Shown here: one piece after another, positions 37,365 through 47,748 of the stretch
How positions within the stretch are numbered: position 1 is the first letter of the stretch
How the letters are laid out: each line of letters begins with the position of its first letter
DNA from: Steromphala cineraria
Lineage: Eukaryota > Mollusca > Gastropoda > Trochida > Trochidae
Reading direction: 5' to 3'
DNA length: 64,000 bases
NCBI GenBank assembly: GCA_916613615.1
Contig: OU744735.1
Span: 40,001,468 to 40,065,467, forward strand
The notes under the pieces: model-generated
Databases searched by the model: none
Seen by the model: the letters and a program-made list of their open reading frames with translations, nothing else
What the model was told of the DNA's origin: nothing
Position numbers and translations under genes: made by a program

Positions 37365-37750
37365 AATAGTGGAGTAGCTTAGCGTCAAATTTTGGTCAAA
37401 TTGAAAAAATCCGGCTAAAAGTATGAAACTTGGCATGAATGATCATTAGACATGTGTGCATTCATTTTGCCTAGGATCCAAATTTTTCGACCGCGGGAAC
37501 CTGGTCACGTGACCAAAAATCCAAAATGGCCGCCGATTTTCTTAAAAATCTACTTTAACCATATTTATAGTAGACTTACAAACAAAATATGTTTATTGTA
37601 ATGAATAAGATGATAAAAGAACTACTTTCTGGCATAAAACCCCTAAATTTGCTAAGTTTTATGAATATTTTATAAGAAAAATATCAAAATTTCAAATTAT
37701 AGAAATTGATTAGTGTGGCTCCAGATGTCATGATTAATGCATGCATTTCC
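37365..37750 (+). repeat. Dispersed repeat, orientation 1 (GGAGTAGCTTAG)
   Basis: Contains AGTATGAAACTTGGCATGAA, CCTAGGATCCAAATTTTTCG and AAAATCCAAAATGGCCGCC. A copy in reverse orientation is at 42735-43122, so the two could pair within one transcript. Confidence 0.85.
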
Positions 37751-37813
37751 GTGTGATTAATTCTATAACAAAAATGAAATATCAGTTCCCCTCAAAGGAT
37801 TGTGAGAGACTTA

Positions 37814-37974
37814 GAGGATACTTAATGATGTTTGTCAAATACCATGTTTATTTCATCGAGTGACATGGGTAAAGTTGATATTTCACGAGTGGCGCAGCCG
37901 AGAGTGAAATATCAACTTTACCCATGTCACGAGATGAAATAAACATGGTATTCGACTAACATCATTAAGTATTC
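37814..37974. mobile_element. Foldback element, 72-bp arms, copy type 1
   Basis: Left arm runs from AGGATACTTAATGATG to TAAAGTTGATATTTCAC; the right arm is its reverse complement with about five differences. The loop is GAGTGGCGCAGCCGAGA. Both arms carry CGAG on the same strand at the same stem position, producing a symmetric mismatch. Confidence 0.9.
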
Positions 37975-38189
37975 TATTTATTATATAATTTAAATGGGTT
38001 TTTTTAAATGCAAAACATCATTTAAGAACCTCAAGTGAGCCCCGAACACTTCCTTCTGAGAAAGTAGTTCTGGCAGAGTCAATTTTGATCTTTGACCTTT
38101 CAGTGGCGATAACATGTTATTTTCACTGTGGACAGTGGCGATAAAGGTTATCGCTACTGTGGACTGATAGAGGATTTATTTCACTGATA

Positions 38190-38372
38190 GAATACATATA
38201 CAGAACGTCATACGTGTGCATTTGGGTCGTTTGTATTGAACGAGTAGATGTCATGGACGCGGAGGAACAACGTGTTCGAAGAACAAGTTGTTTCTCCGCG
38301 TCCATGACATCTTCGAGTTCAATACAAACGACCCAAATGTACACGTATGACGTTCTGTATTTATTATATTCT
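38190..38372. mobile_element. Foldback element, about 80-bp arms, copy type 2
   Basis: Arms contain ACAGAACGTCATACGTGT, TTTGGGTCGTTTGTATTGAA and GTCATGGACGCGGAG and their inverted partners. The loop is GTGTTCGAAGAACAA. As in the preceding foldback, CGAG appears on the same strand in both arms. The two foldbacks are 215 bp apart and may be parts of one element. Confidence 0.9.
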
Positions 38373-38639
38373 CTCTTTTAAACCTTTGTAAAAGTAATTA
38401 TGAATTGCTTAAATAATCCGAGACGTCGCACTGCGCATTGATACATAATGCAAACAAGGCGACACCCATAACACGCTCGACTGATGATTTGATACCTCAA
38501 CTATCTTTTTATTTTCTCTTTATTTTGCGTAGTTAAACGTAGAAGGCAATTTTCTCAAGTGTGAAAACAAAATACAGTGATAAAAGTTTATCCTTAGTAA
38601 TTATTTATGAAGTTCTGAATGTGATAAACGTAAGTTCAG

Positions 38640-39010
38640 GATTCCGAGCGACGGGATCCTTTCAAACGACGTCACCATGGAAATGACGTCATAATCGTTG
38701 AAGGCTATGACGTCATAAGGGCGTAGTGTCGCTGGTGATGTTCTCGGAGTTTTGTTTTGCAGTTTCTTTACTAACGATAACACTAGTTTCTCACTATTCT
38801 TCAATATCATATTAAAAAGTAAGTTTGTTACCAATGCATTGAGATACGTCATATCCGATGTTCTAATAAGGAAAATGATTGTTACGTACGGAAAGTTACG
38901 AGAATTGCCGAAGCTTGAAAAAAGTAGAACCGGCAATCGTGCAATACGGAATTTACCGTGCAATACGGAATTTGAAGACTTATTCCGTATTGCACCCTTG
39001 TATTACTATC
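38640..39010. other. Element-like segment with CRE palindromes
   Basis: GACGTCACC (38669), ATGACGTCAT (38684) and ATGACGTCAT (38709) lie within 50 bp, followed by three copies of CAATACGGAAT-type sequence (38940-38995), the last inverted. It is less AT-rich than its surroundings. It may belong with the foldbacks upstream. The open frames here encode nothing recognisable. Confidence 0.45.
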
Positions 39011-39074
39011 CTAAGATTACATGAGTATATAATAAAGTATTTCATTGCCAATTATATAATAAATACGTGTAATG

Positions 39075-39545
39075 TTTTCAATTCCGTCCGGGTCCGGTGG
39101 TTCCGTGGTGCCGTGGCTCCGTTATACCGTCATTCCATAATGCCTTTGTTTCCGGGCCATATCTCAAAAACCATTCTATATTATTTTTCAAAATTTGATA
39201 TGTGGTCAGATCTAGTGGTGGACTGGTGCTTAATGATATTTTGGTTGTTTTGCTTTTTTGATTGTTCCCATGGAAACAGTTTGAACTTAGTGCATTTAGG
39301 GGGTAGGGTCTTATTCCGAACCATATCTCAAAACTGTTCATTATTGTTTTACGAAACTTGGCATGTGGTTAGGCCTAATGACGAAGGGATGCCTTTTGCT
39401 ATTTTGCAAATTCTGATTTTTACTTTTCTGGTTTTCATGGAAACAGCTTGTGGAGGTTACAGTCCTTTTCCGAACCATATCTCCAAAACGTCATTTGCCA
39501 GCAAAAATTGTCCGACCTACAACAGAAAAACTATTCATATATTTC
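39075..39545. repeat. Element with tandem CCATATCTCAAAAC modules
   Basis: Starts with a CCGTCCGGGTCCGGTGGTTC region, then three diverged modules with CCATATCTCAAAAC or CCATATCTCCAAAA, each closed by CATGGAAACAG. It is the same style as the element at 39825. The 237-residue open frame across it has no domain resemblance and is a shadow. Confidence 0.6.
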
Positions 39546-39824
39546 GATTTTCAATTTTGTACATGTACTCTACTCCACTAGGAAAGGTTTAGAGCTAAAT
39601 AACAACCAATTTCTGATGTGTTCATGTTTATACCTATCGGTAGTCATTTGCCAATATCAGAATTTGACTGACTCATTGCTGAAACCTTTTTATCCTAATA
39701 TTAGTTTACCTTATAAGGAGTGATCAAAAGAAAAGATGCCGAGTTACAAGACATAGTAATGTTCATTTCATGAGAAAAGACTTTGACCAATTGCAGAAAA
39801 AAATTCGGTATTAGTGAGCCACGC

Positions 39825-40676
39825 TCAATTTTTAGCTTGTTATCCCCCGCCAAACGTAGTTGGGGGGGGGGATTTTGAAATGGTCTCCGTTCGTCCGTTC
39901 GTCCGTCCGTCCGTCCGTCCGTCCGTCCCGATAATGTTTCCGGAGCACAACTCCAAAACGGTTAGACCTGGCTCGACGAAACTTGGTATGTGCAACGGGC
40001 ATCATGTGGAGATGTGCCTTTTGAGGTTTTTAACTTCTTCGCATTTTTATTTTTACCTGTTTCCATGGAAACGTAACATAGGATTTCGTTTCCGGAGCAC
40101 AACTCCAAAACAATTAGACCTAGCTCGACGAAACTTGGTATGTGCAATGGGCATCATGTGGAGATGTGCCTTTTGAGGTTTTCAACTTCTTTGCATTTTT
40201 ATTTTTACCCGTTTCCATGGAAATGTAACATAGGATTTCGTTTCCGGAGCACAACTCCAAAACGGTTAGACCTGGCTCAACGAAACTTGGTATGTGCAAC
40301 CGGCATCATGTGGAGATGTGCCTTTTGAGGTTTTTAACTTCTTCGCCTTTTTATTTTTACCCGTTTCCATGGAAACATAACATAGAATTTCGTTTCCGGA
40401 GCACAACTCCAAAACGATGAGACCTAGCTCGACGAAACTTGGTATGTGCAATGGGCATCATGTGGAGATGTGCCTTTTGGGGTTTTTCAACTTCTTTGCA
40501 TTTTTATTTCCTCTTTTTCTCAAGGAGCATCAGGCCTTAGTAGAAAGCTAAAACTTTCTGTGCAGTCTCCTAAGTTAGATAAAGAGGATAAAGAGTAAGG
40601 GGGGAACCACATTTGCCACACCAATAAGCACAAATGATATGAAGCCTGATGAGTTACAGAGCCAATGGCTCTATTT
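39825..40676 (+). mobile_element. Element with CCGTCC run and four 120-bp internal repeats
   Basis: Starts CAATTTTTAGCTTGTTATCC, then a G-run and TCCGTCCGTCCG. It has four tandem copies of about 120 bp (GTTTCCGGAGCACAACTCCA, ACTTGGTATGTGCAA, CATCATGTGGAGATGTGCC). The right end is GCCTGATGAGTTACAGAGCC, then AATGGCTCTA. The right end matches that of 57096-59330. The structure resembles Helentron-associated elements with central tandem repeats (pearl-type) known from bivalves; this class is inferred. Confidence 0.75.
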
Positions 40677-41696
40677 TTTATTTTTAGCTGTTTACATGGA
40701 AACTATACTTAAGATTTTGTTTCTGGAGCAGAACTTGAAAACCTTGAGACCTAGCTCAACCAAATTTGGTGTATGGATCAATCATTATGTGTAGATGTGC
40801 CTTTTTGGGGTTTCAACTTGTTTGGATTATCATTTTTTGCAGTTTCTTTGAAATTGTAAGTTGTGACAATTTACGACACCAGAAATCGGAGATACTTAAA
40901 ATTCAAAGTCATGTTTTTTTCGTCAAAATATTCCAAATGGCGGGGGATATAGACGACTCTGTCTGCTTGTTTAATTTTATATTCGACATGTAACTTATTA
41001 GTTCAAAATAAAATGCATGAACCTATTTAAGGTCTTTTAATTATGTCAACATTTTGGAAAGTGTAACGTAGTACAAAGGATTTCATGATGTTAGAAGGGA
41101 ATAATCCTCCTAGAGTTATCTGGAGCCTCATAGGCCCAGTGGTCACTTTAATGTTCTTTAATTAACAATCATGATTTTTGGTTTTAGAATATTATGTTTT
41201 CATTCGTTCCTGCAAAAACTTGAACATAATGCTATATACATACTGAATCAATTCGAAATATTTGTTAAGCGAACATTGATATCAAAATCTTCAGATGGTA
41301 AGTGCTTCCCTAGGCCTCTCAGGCCCTCGGTCATCAATTTTGTTTTACAAATACCATTTGAATCTTTAACATATCATGATATAATCATGTCTACAGTATT
41401 CGTCCTTAAGAACATTGGTACAAAGATATCAAACATTTTAAACATTGCTAAATCAACCTTTCCTCAAACTGAATGAATTAACCATAACGATTTCTGAAAA
41501 TGAATGTTGACAATGACTGTTCCCATCTTGAATTGACTTTCCTCACAAGCATGAATAAAGATGAAACGTTTGTTATACCAAACAATTCTTTTATTGAGAA
41601 GACAGTATATTCAATCATATTGTTCTAAAAACATTTTGCCTTTTTGGGCACAAATGAGCAGAAAAATTGCCATGGAATGGCACAGGCACAGGGTAC

Positions 41697-41770
41697 GGGA
41701 TAGCTCAGTCGGCAATAGCGCCGGTCTCACGTTGCTGAGGTCTGGGGTTCGAATCCCATCCAGGCCAAGG
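41697..41770 (+). repeat. tRNA-related SINE head
   Basis: GGGATAGCTCAGTCGGCAA (A-box) and GGGGTTCGAATCCCATCC (B-box) are correctly spaced, but the acceptor arms do not pair. A non-tRNA body (CCTAGAGTTCACCTCTG) follows. It could be the 5' end of a SINE rather than a working tRNA gene. Confidence 0.65.
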
Positions 41771-41922
41771 TCTAAAAACCTAGAGTTCACCTCTGTTAGA
41801 AGTGTCACCCTGGAGCCTTAGTGTTTTGTGCAACAAAAACTGGGCAAAAACGCTCACTTTCAACAATAGATAATTTAATTAATGAATTCCTGAGATAATT
41901 AGAAACGTGCCTTAACCAGGCT

Positions 41923-42390
41923 TAAAGAGACACTCCGTGAGTTTCATCACGTAGTGTTTTGCTTTGATACGAAAGTAAATGGTATTATTTGTTATATAAA
42001 TTCAAAACAACTCATGTATTCATTCCCAAATGACAAATATATGGCAAATACTTGTTTTCAACGAAAATCTTAAAACAGTCATATAGGTTCGTGGAAATCA
42101 AAATTACAAGTATAATTTCCACGAATACTTGTTATATAACCTATGATGCAAATCCAACTCGTAGCTGTAATTCTGATTGCTTTACATACGTTTCCAAAAA
42201 TACGTTTGACTGATTAGCGCTCGTCATTGTCCGGTTTTCGATCATAATCGCAACTTCAAACCTTCCTCTTGTCACTAGACGACATCGATTAGCTTTAAAA
42301 TGATTCTTTCCCGTAAGAATAGATATTTCTCGATCAGATGACACTATTTGTAGAGTCTCCCATATATGACCCTCAAGAACAGGCGTCATG
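41923..42390 (-). mobile_element. MITE-E, copy 2 (opposite orientation inside)
   Basis: Begins TTAAAGAGACACTCCGTGAG. The interior, read on the minus strand, matches 15558-15993 (ATCGATGTCGTC, GAAAACCGGACAATGACG, ACAGCTACGAGT). The right end is unclear. Confidence 0.65.
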
Positions 42391-42734
42391 TTTTTTTTAT
42401 ATATTTTTTGTACCTAAAACAAATTGAAGATATAAAACTATTTTATGAAACTTTGGTGATCATACATACACCACTGATAGGTATTGGTAAATTTAGAAAA
42501 TTTGTCTATTTACCCTCATTTTCATACATGCTGTAATTCTTTTGATCTATCATAATTACAACTTGGTACTGCCTTAGATCAAATTAGTCTGTCTAAATGC
42601 ACTCTTTCGGTTCCATTTAAAGTAACTTACAAGGTTGTGTTGTACACATCTTATCATATACCAAATCTTTACTCAAATCAAATTGAATCCTTACAGGGGC
42701 CATTCAGATTAGGTTTAGATAAGGTTCAAATGTT

Positions 42735-43122
42735 CATTAATCATGAATTTTTTAAAAAATTAAAAGCCACACAATTGTTTTCATGAATTTGAAATTTTGA
42801 TATTTTTTTTATAAAATGATCATTAAAATTGGCAAATTAAGGGATATTGTGCCAGAAAATATTTCTTTTGTTATCTTAATTCTAACATTAAAATATTTTG
42901 TTTGAAAGTTTACTAAAAGTATGGTTAAAATGGGTTTAAGACGATTTTTAACAAAATTGGCGGCCATTTTGGATTTCTAGTCACATGACCAGGTTCCCGC
43001 GGTCGAAAAATTTGGATCCTAGGCAAAATGAATACATACATGCCTAATGATCATTCATGCCAAGTTTCATACTTTTAGCCAGATTTTTTCGATTTTGTCA
43101 CTAAGCTACTCCACTATAAGTT
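42735..43122 (-). repeat. Dispersed repeat, orientation 2
   Basis: Reverse complement of 37365-37750 (GGCGGCCATTTTGGATT, CGAAAAATTTGGATCCTAGG, GCCAAGTTTCATACTTTTAG). It ends 91 bp before the exon at 43214. Confidence 0.85.
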
Positions 43123-43213
43123 ATAGGATACCTTTGCCATTGGTCAACAATTGGTCAAGATGACCACCATATCTGAGCACTTATTAACACGGTTGATTAC
43201 ACTTCGTCTTAAG

Positions 43214-43466
43214 GAACAGTAGCTCTGGAACTGCAGCACACTCGTATAGACACAGAGGCCAACAACATGACCAGGCAGGGAAGCAGACGGACGCGACTCA
43301 GTCTCCCTAAGGGTCTCAACATCCAGAGCTTGCAGAAGAGACCCAGCATCGCCCCGGTCCCAGCATTCCTGGATGGAGATTCCATCCAGATCAGCGTTAC
43401 GGGGTCCGACTCAGAGTCTGGGAGTGACGATGAACACCAAGATGACGAGGAGGATGCTTATCCAGA
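43214..43466 (+). CDS. Slo2 channel exon: acidic inter-RCK linker (KRPSIAPV)
   Basis: 253 nt, two bases completing Gly386, codons 387-469, then two bases. It starts TVALELQHTRIDTEANN, like Slack GTVAMDLQ. It then has a basic stretch (RQGSRRTRLSLPKG), the motif KRPSIAPV shared with vertebrate RRPSIAPV, and a Ser/Asp/Glu-rich tract (GSDSESGSDDEHQDDEEDA). The acceptor is CGTCTTAAG, which has a poor pyrimidine tract, and the donor GA|GTGAGA. In vertebrates this linker is flexible and phosphorylated; phosphorylation here is an inference from composition only. The only internal Met-start frame begins later, at 43267, and is not the real start. Confidence 0.9.
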
Positions 43467-44197
43467 GTGAGATTCATTGATATAAACTGGTGGTCACAAG
43501 TAATCCTAAAAATCTAAATCCTAGCAATAATTTTTCAACATTGTCACACCAAAAATGTGTAGTATAGTCAATTTTGAATATTTGATAAGCATATCTCTTG
43601 TTAAGAAGTATGCAACATTTCATTCTTCAAGAAAAGATACTTTTTAAGTATCACCTTGGGTGCTTAAGATGAAATATCAATTTGAACAGAATGTTTGAAA
43701 GTTTAGTTAAGATAAAGTATGTTAGTTAAGTTAGAAATCCATGTTGTTGACATAAAGCACTTATTATGGTTGACACGTACATCATTGCTGTAAGACATTA
43801 TTGGACAAGAAAAATTATACTAATTTCACCCTGCTATCTTCCCTATTTAAAGAGATATCAATTCTAATTTGTTTTAAAAGGGTTTTTTTTGTAAACACGA
43901 AAAGGTAATTAATGGATCAAACTTTGATATGCATGCTAATCTATCGACTTGGTTTTATTTAAAGATTTTATCATGACTTTTAATACTCTAAAGCTAAGGG
44001 TGCTCTTCACATGCACCAAAACGATGAGAAGATTGATTTCAATATCATTCTAAGAACCCAGGTAGACTTTAATCTGGTTGTGATAATGAATTTTTGCATG
44101 AAATAGCTTCATTGATAAGTTTGACATAAGTAACCAAACCGAAGGGTAGTCTAAGGCTAAAACTGTTATTTCTAACTTTGTCATAATAGAAATTCTT

Positions 44198-44748
44198 TTA
44201 AAGATGCTGTATCATACTTGCAATATTTTTAAAAGTATTTCTTATGTATACGTTGTATTTTTAGAAAAATTTAGCGACCAACTTTGAGAAAATCGGACCA
44301 AAATTCATTAAATACCAAAAAATACCGAAACTGCAGTCGACATAAGGGCGAATCAAGTGTGGCCATTTCACAACTTCCGGTTTCTAAATGTACGCTTGAG
44401 AACAGTCTTTGTCGCGCTCAACTAGATTTTATTATATTTTTCTCCGAATTAGGTATTCGTTGCTGTCAAAGTTGATACCCATCGAACGCAATTACGGTAG
44501 TTGAGACACGGTGTAAATCCTACAAGCATAATGATTACGTCACCGAAAGCGGGTTCGTTAAATGACATGCCCTTTATATGAGGGGTACGGTGCTTTGAGC
44601 GTCCAAATAAGTATGTTTTTGTTGATTAAACAATCTAAGAATGATATAAAAATTTTGACAAAAGATTTTTCTACAAAGGGATGTATTTCATTTCTCAATA
44701 GCTAAGTTTCATCCTGAACCGCTTGCAAGTATGATACAGCATCTTTAA
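44198..44748. mobile_element. MITE-C, copy 2 with different matched ends
   Basis: 551 bp with TTAA edges. The ends are TTAAAGATGCTGTATCATAC and GTATGATACAGCATCTTTAA, which match each other but differ from the ends of the copy at 32479. The rest of the intron (43467-44197) is plain. Confidence 0.88.
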
Positions 44749-44868
44749 GGTTCAAGTCTTACAGCTTACGAACTCAAACACCAGACCTTGACCATTCTAA
44801 GGTTCCAATTTGTTAAATTTTGCAAATGAATAGATAGAGCTTCAATTTTCAAATCCCGTATTTTTCAG

Positions 44869-44974
44869 ATATGTTAGAGGATTCCCGCCAGTTACGCCTT
44901 ACGTTGGTACGAGTCCCACACTCTGTCACCTGCTGAGGGAGAAGCGCCCTCTATGTTGTCTGCAACTCGTGCAG
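44869..44974 (+). CDS. Slo2 channel exon: start of RCK2, likely zinc-site segment
   Basis: 106 nt, one base completing Glu470, then codons 471-505 ending phase 0. It encodes [20 protein letters not shown], then [15 protein letters not shown]. Slack has [20 protein letters not shown] and LLPVKAPFCCLRLDKGCKH. The Cys-His and Cys-Cys residues, together with Cys/His at the start of the next exon (ACEHC), sit where Slo2 structures show a bound zinc; that role is from recall of the family, not from this sequence. The acceptor is TATTTTTCAG and the donor CAG|GTACAA. Confidence 0.94.
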
Positions 44975-45098
44975 GTACAACCTACGTATCATGCAGTTCA
45001 GTACAGTATAAAATACTTCACTCACACGTCTCAGTGTCGTCAGTCTCCAGTGCGTCAGTCTTCAGTCTCACAGCTACCTTTCTGCACTGTACACGTCT

Positions 45099-45460
45099 GT
45101 GTGGTATCGGTATATTCTATGTGTGGTATTGGTATATTTCATGTGTGGTATCGGTATATTTCATGTGTGGTATCAGTATATTTCATGTGGTATTGGTATA
45201 TTTCTTGTGTGCTAATGGTAAAATTCTGTTGTAACGTGCGGTATATTTCATGTGAGTTGTGGTTTATTTCACATAAGGTACAAGTATATTTTAAATTGAG
45301 GTAAAGTATATTTAAATGGGAGATATGTTATATTTCATGTGAGGTATGGTATAATTGTGTGAGGTATGGTATATATCATGTGAGGTATCATTATATATCA
45401 TGTGAGGTATGGTATATATCATGTGAGGTATCATTATATGTCATGTGAGGTATGGGATTT
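45099..45460. repeat. Minisatellite GTGTGGTATCGGTATATTTC, grading to GTGAGGTAT
   Basis: About 20-26-bp units, first TGTGGTATCGGTATATTTCA and later ATGTGAGGTATGGTATATAT. Several units contain GTGAGGTAT, which resembles a 5' splice site. The rest of the intron to 46323 shows nothing else clear. Open frames here are shadows. Confidence 0.85.
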
Positions 45461-46323
45461 TTAAGATGTGATATATATGTATTGGTGGTATTGGTATATT
45501 TCACGTATTGTTCCATTACACTGGGTTGTATATATCAGGAACTACGTATACCTAATTTAGGAGCTTCAAAATGTCTAAAAGAAATTATGAATCATGTATT
45601 AAAAAATAAGCTTCAAAGATAATACAAACAAATAACTTCCAACTTTGTGTAAAATGCTTTATTGCTTTGTGTAGTTTTAATTTAAATATGTATGATTTGC
45701 AAAAAATATTATGTACATATCATGTGCTTAAAGGTCTCAAAGTCAGATAATACCCGGTTAATGTCACACTCTTTTATAGTTAATGAAACTCTTTTTCACA
45801 CATTAGTTCTATCTGTATCTTACATCTGCTTTATATAGGCACCTTGTCAACTTGGTTAGATGTGTAAAATTAATATTACTGGTTTAGTAGGGTTGTGTAT
45901 TAACGAAACGTTTCTATTAGCAACAAAGCAGAATCAGCTACATGTTTATTCTAAACATCCTTTATGGGTGAAACAATCAACACAATATAATATCTTTATC
46001 CATTTATGAAAATATTTTTGTTATTTGTCCAATTATGGGACTGATTCGATCATATCTCAATTTTATTTAATTGAATGAAATTGAGTTTGTGAGTTGGATT
46101 TGTATGCCGTTCAGGCAATATTCAAGCTCTTAGCTGGAATATATTAATTGAGAATATGATATTAAACGCTATCAAGTTATGTTTACTCAATATCAAATTC
46201 AAATACAAAACTATTATTTCAGGATCTTAAGACATTGCTTTGAGTTCACAAGTTCTCTTATACAAACTTTTATCACTATATCACAATTTCTTTCAATATG
46301 TATTATGAAAACTCAACATGAAA

Positions 46324-46351
46324 CATGTGAGTTCTGTGACTTCAAAAGTTA
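46324..46351 (+). pseudogene. Decayed copy of the 5' part of the exon at 46482
   Basis: ATGTGAGTTCTGTGACTTCA then AAAGT matches the exon start (TGTGAGCACTGTGACTTCAA) and would read CEFCDFKS against CEHCDFKS. Similarity may continue weakly (DYTSAN against DYASNG, about 46380). No acceptor precedes it. Confidence 0.6.
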
Positions 46352-46481
46352 TCTATCAAGATTAGAAAAACAACAATTTGATTACACAAGTGCTAATGTA
46401 AATCCCATTTTAAGTCACTTCTAGGACCATGTTTATTGATATAAATATGTATAATACAACTAAAACCATGTTTATCTTCAG

Positions 46482-46654
46482 GCGTGTGAGCACTGTGACT
46501 TCAAGAGTACAAAGGAGTACAACTGGCCCAACCCTGCTGTGATAGTGGCCGCTGACTACGCCAGTAACGGCCTCTACAACTTCATTGTGCCTTTGAGGTC
46601 CCACGCACGTCCTAAGAAGTCACTCAGTCCAATTGTTTTAGTTCTTGAGTCAGA
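46482..46654 (+). CDS. Slo2 channel exon: RCK2 ([11 protein letters not shown])
   Basis: 173 nt, codons 506-562 plus two bases. It encodes [40 protein letters not shown], then HARPKKSLSPIVLVLES. Slack has [21 protein letters not shown] and NPIVLLLDNKPDHHFLE. The final residues (E561, and E563 across the junction) fall in the segment that in Slack carries the sodium-coordinating Asp; here it is Glu, and the downstream His position is Leu. The acceptor is TTTATCTTCAG and the donor GA|GTAAGA. Decayed copies of this exon's 5' part (46324-46351) and a near-exact copy of its 3' part with the donor (46802-46890) lie in the flanking introns. Confidence 0.94.
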
Positions 46655-46801
46655 GTAAGAATTTTTCAATTTTTGAAAAAAAATGTCTTTCCTACCTCAG
46701 ATCAGTACAGCTGCGTATCTTAAGTTTGTTCACTTACCTTCGTATTCTAGTGCAAATATCATGTAATTTGTAACGTCTTAAAGACATCATATCATTATGA
46801 A

Positions 46802-46890
46802 AACTTCATTGTGCCTTTGAGGTCCCGTGCACGTCCTAAGAAGTCACTCAGTCCAATTGTTTTAGTTCTTGAGTCAGAGTAAGAATTTTT
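46802..46890 (+). pseudogene. Copy of the 3' part of the exon at 46482, with its donor
   Basis: 89 bp copying 46578-46666 with only about two differences (CCAC to CCGT). It includes the end of the exon, GAGTCAGAGTAAGAA, and thus a second 5' splice site. No acceptor or upstream half is present, so it is probably not an exon. Confidence 0.9.
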
Positions 46891-47406
46891 TCCTTTTTTT
46901 TAATTTTTAAATTTATTTTGTTTATATGATATGATTTGTTTATCATGATTATAAGCCCTCTCATGAGTCTATGTTGATAAGTTTAATCTTTTCTAGCAGG
47001 GGGTATCAACTTCTTTTTACCACAAAACGTGTTAAAAACGCTTATTTTTATTTTTTTTAAAGTAATGTCCCTTCATTTTAAGCACCCACTCAAAAATTAA
47101 TCCTTCAAAGGATGTTTTAATACCAAAGTCCAACTCTGTATATACAAACTACCAATGACATGAAAGTTTTCAGGTTGACAGACAATGGAAAAGAAAGCTA
47201 GATGCGAAGATCATTGTACATCTTTATATATCTCACAAATATCTTAACACACTTTCAAGTCAGTTTTTATTTTGGATGGTCAACATTAGGGGTTAAACAA
47301 GTTTTTAGGATAGGGGATGATTAATTTTCTTATCTCAAGAAGTATGAATGAGCAAACCTCTGGAGAATGTTCACCTGTATTAAGTATGGGGATGTGTTTG
47401 TTCCAG
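46891..47406 (+). other. Intron without recognised content
   Basis: 516 bp of AT-rich sequence between the copied exon end and the next exon. Confidence 0.7.
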
Positions 47407-47478
47407 ACCGGACCTATCCTTTCTGGAGACGATCTGCTTCTTTCCCCTGGTCTACTGGATGAAGGGCTCTCTGGACAG
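47407..47478 (+). CDS. Slo2 channel exon: short RCK2 exon (FFPLVYWMKGSLD)
   Basis: 72 nt, one base completing Glu563, codons 564-586, then two bases. It reads PDLSFLETICFFPLVYWMKG then SLD. Slack has [20 protein letters not shown] and SVDN. The acceptor is GTTTGTTCCAG and the donor AG|GTAAGA. Longer open frames on both strands across this position are shadows. The position equivalent to the Slack His in the DxxxxH sodium motif is Leu566 (47414-47416). Confidence 0.93.
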
Positions 47479-47748
47479 GTAAGATATGTTGTAGTTACAA
47501 TAACCTGGTTGGAGGAACTTCCTAACCTAAACAATTACTATCAATCTTTTTATCATGAATATTGAAGGGATATCTCTTTACAAGGAAACTCAGTTCAAGT
47601 GAATTTTCACTTAGGTAAGGAACTGAACAGAACTTAATTACTTTGAGAAAATTTTACTAACTTGACTTACTCTTTTTAACTTCTAGGAGCACAGGGCTGC
47701 CATCTCATGTTTTTTGTTTATTGACCTTTTTTTTCAGGCCTAATTGTG

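Larger units (their letters stand above)
36201..43213 (+). other. 7-kb linker intron
   Basis: No exon recognised. Listed elements occupy much of it. Unexplained AT-rich stretches are 36352-37362, 40700-41690 and 42391-42720. Confidence 0.7.

Noticed and set aside
38601..39592. Open frames of 120-237 residues on both strands
   Set aside because: No recognisable domain, AT-rich codons, and they cross element ends and tandem modules.
41697..41770. Functional tRNA gene
   Set aside because: Good box motifs but no pairing acceptor stem; more likely a SINE head.
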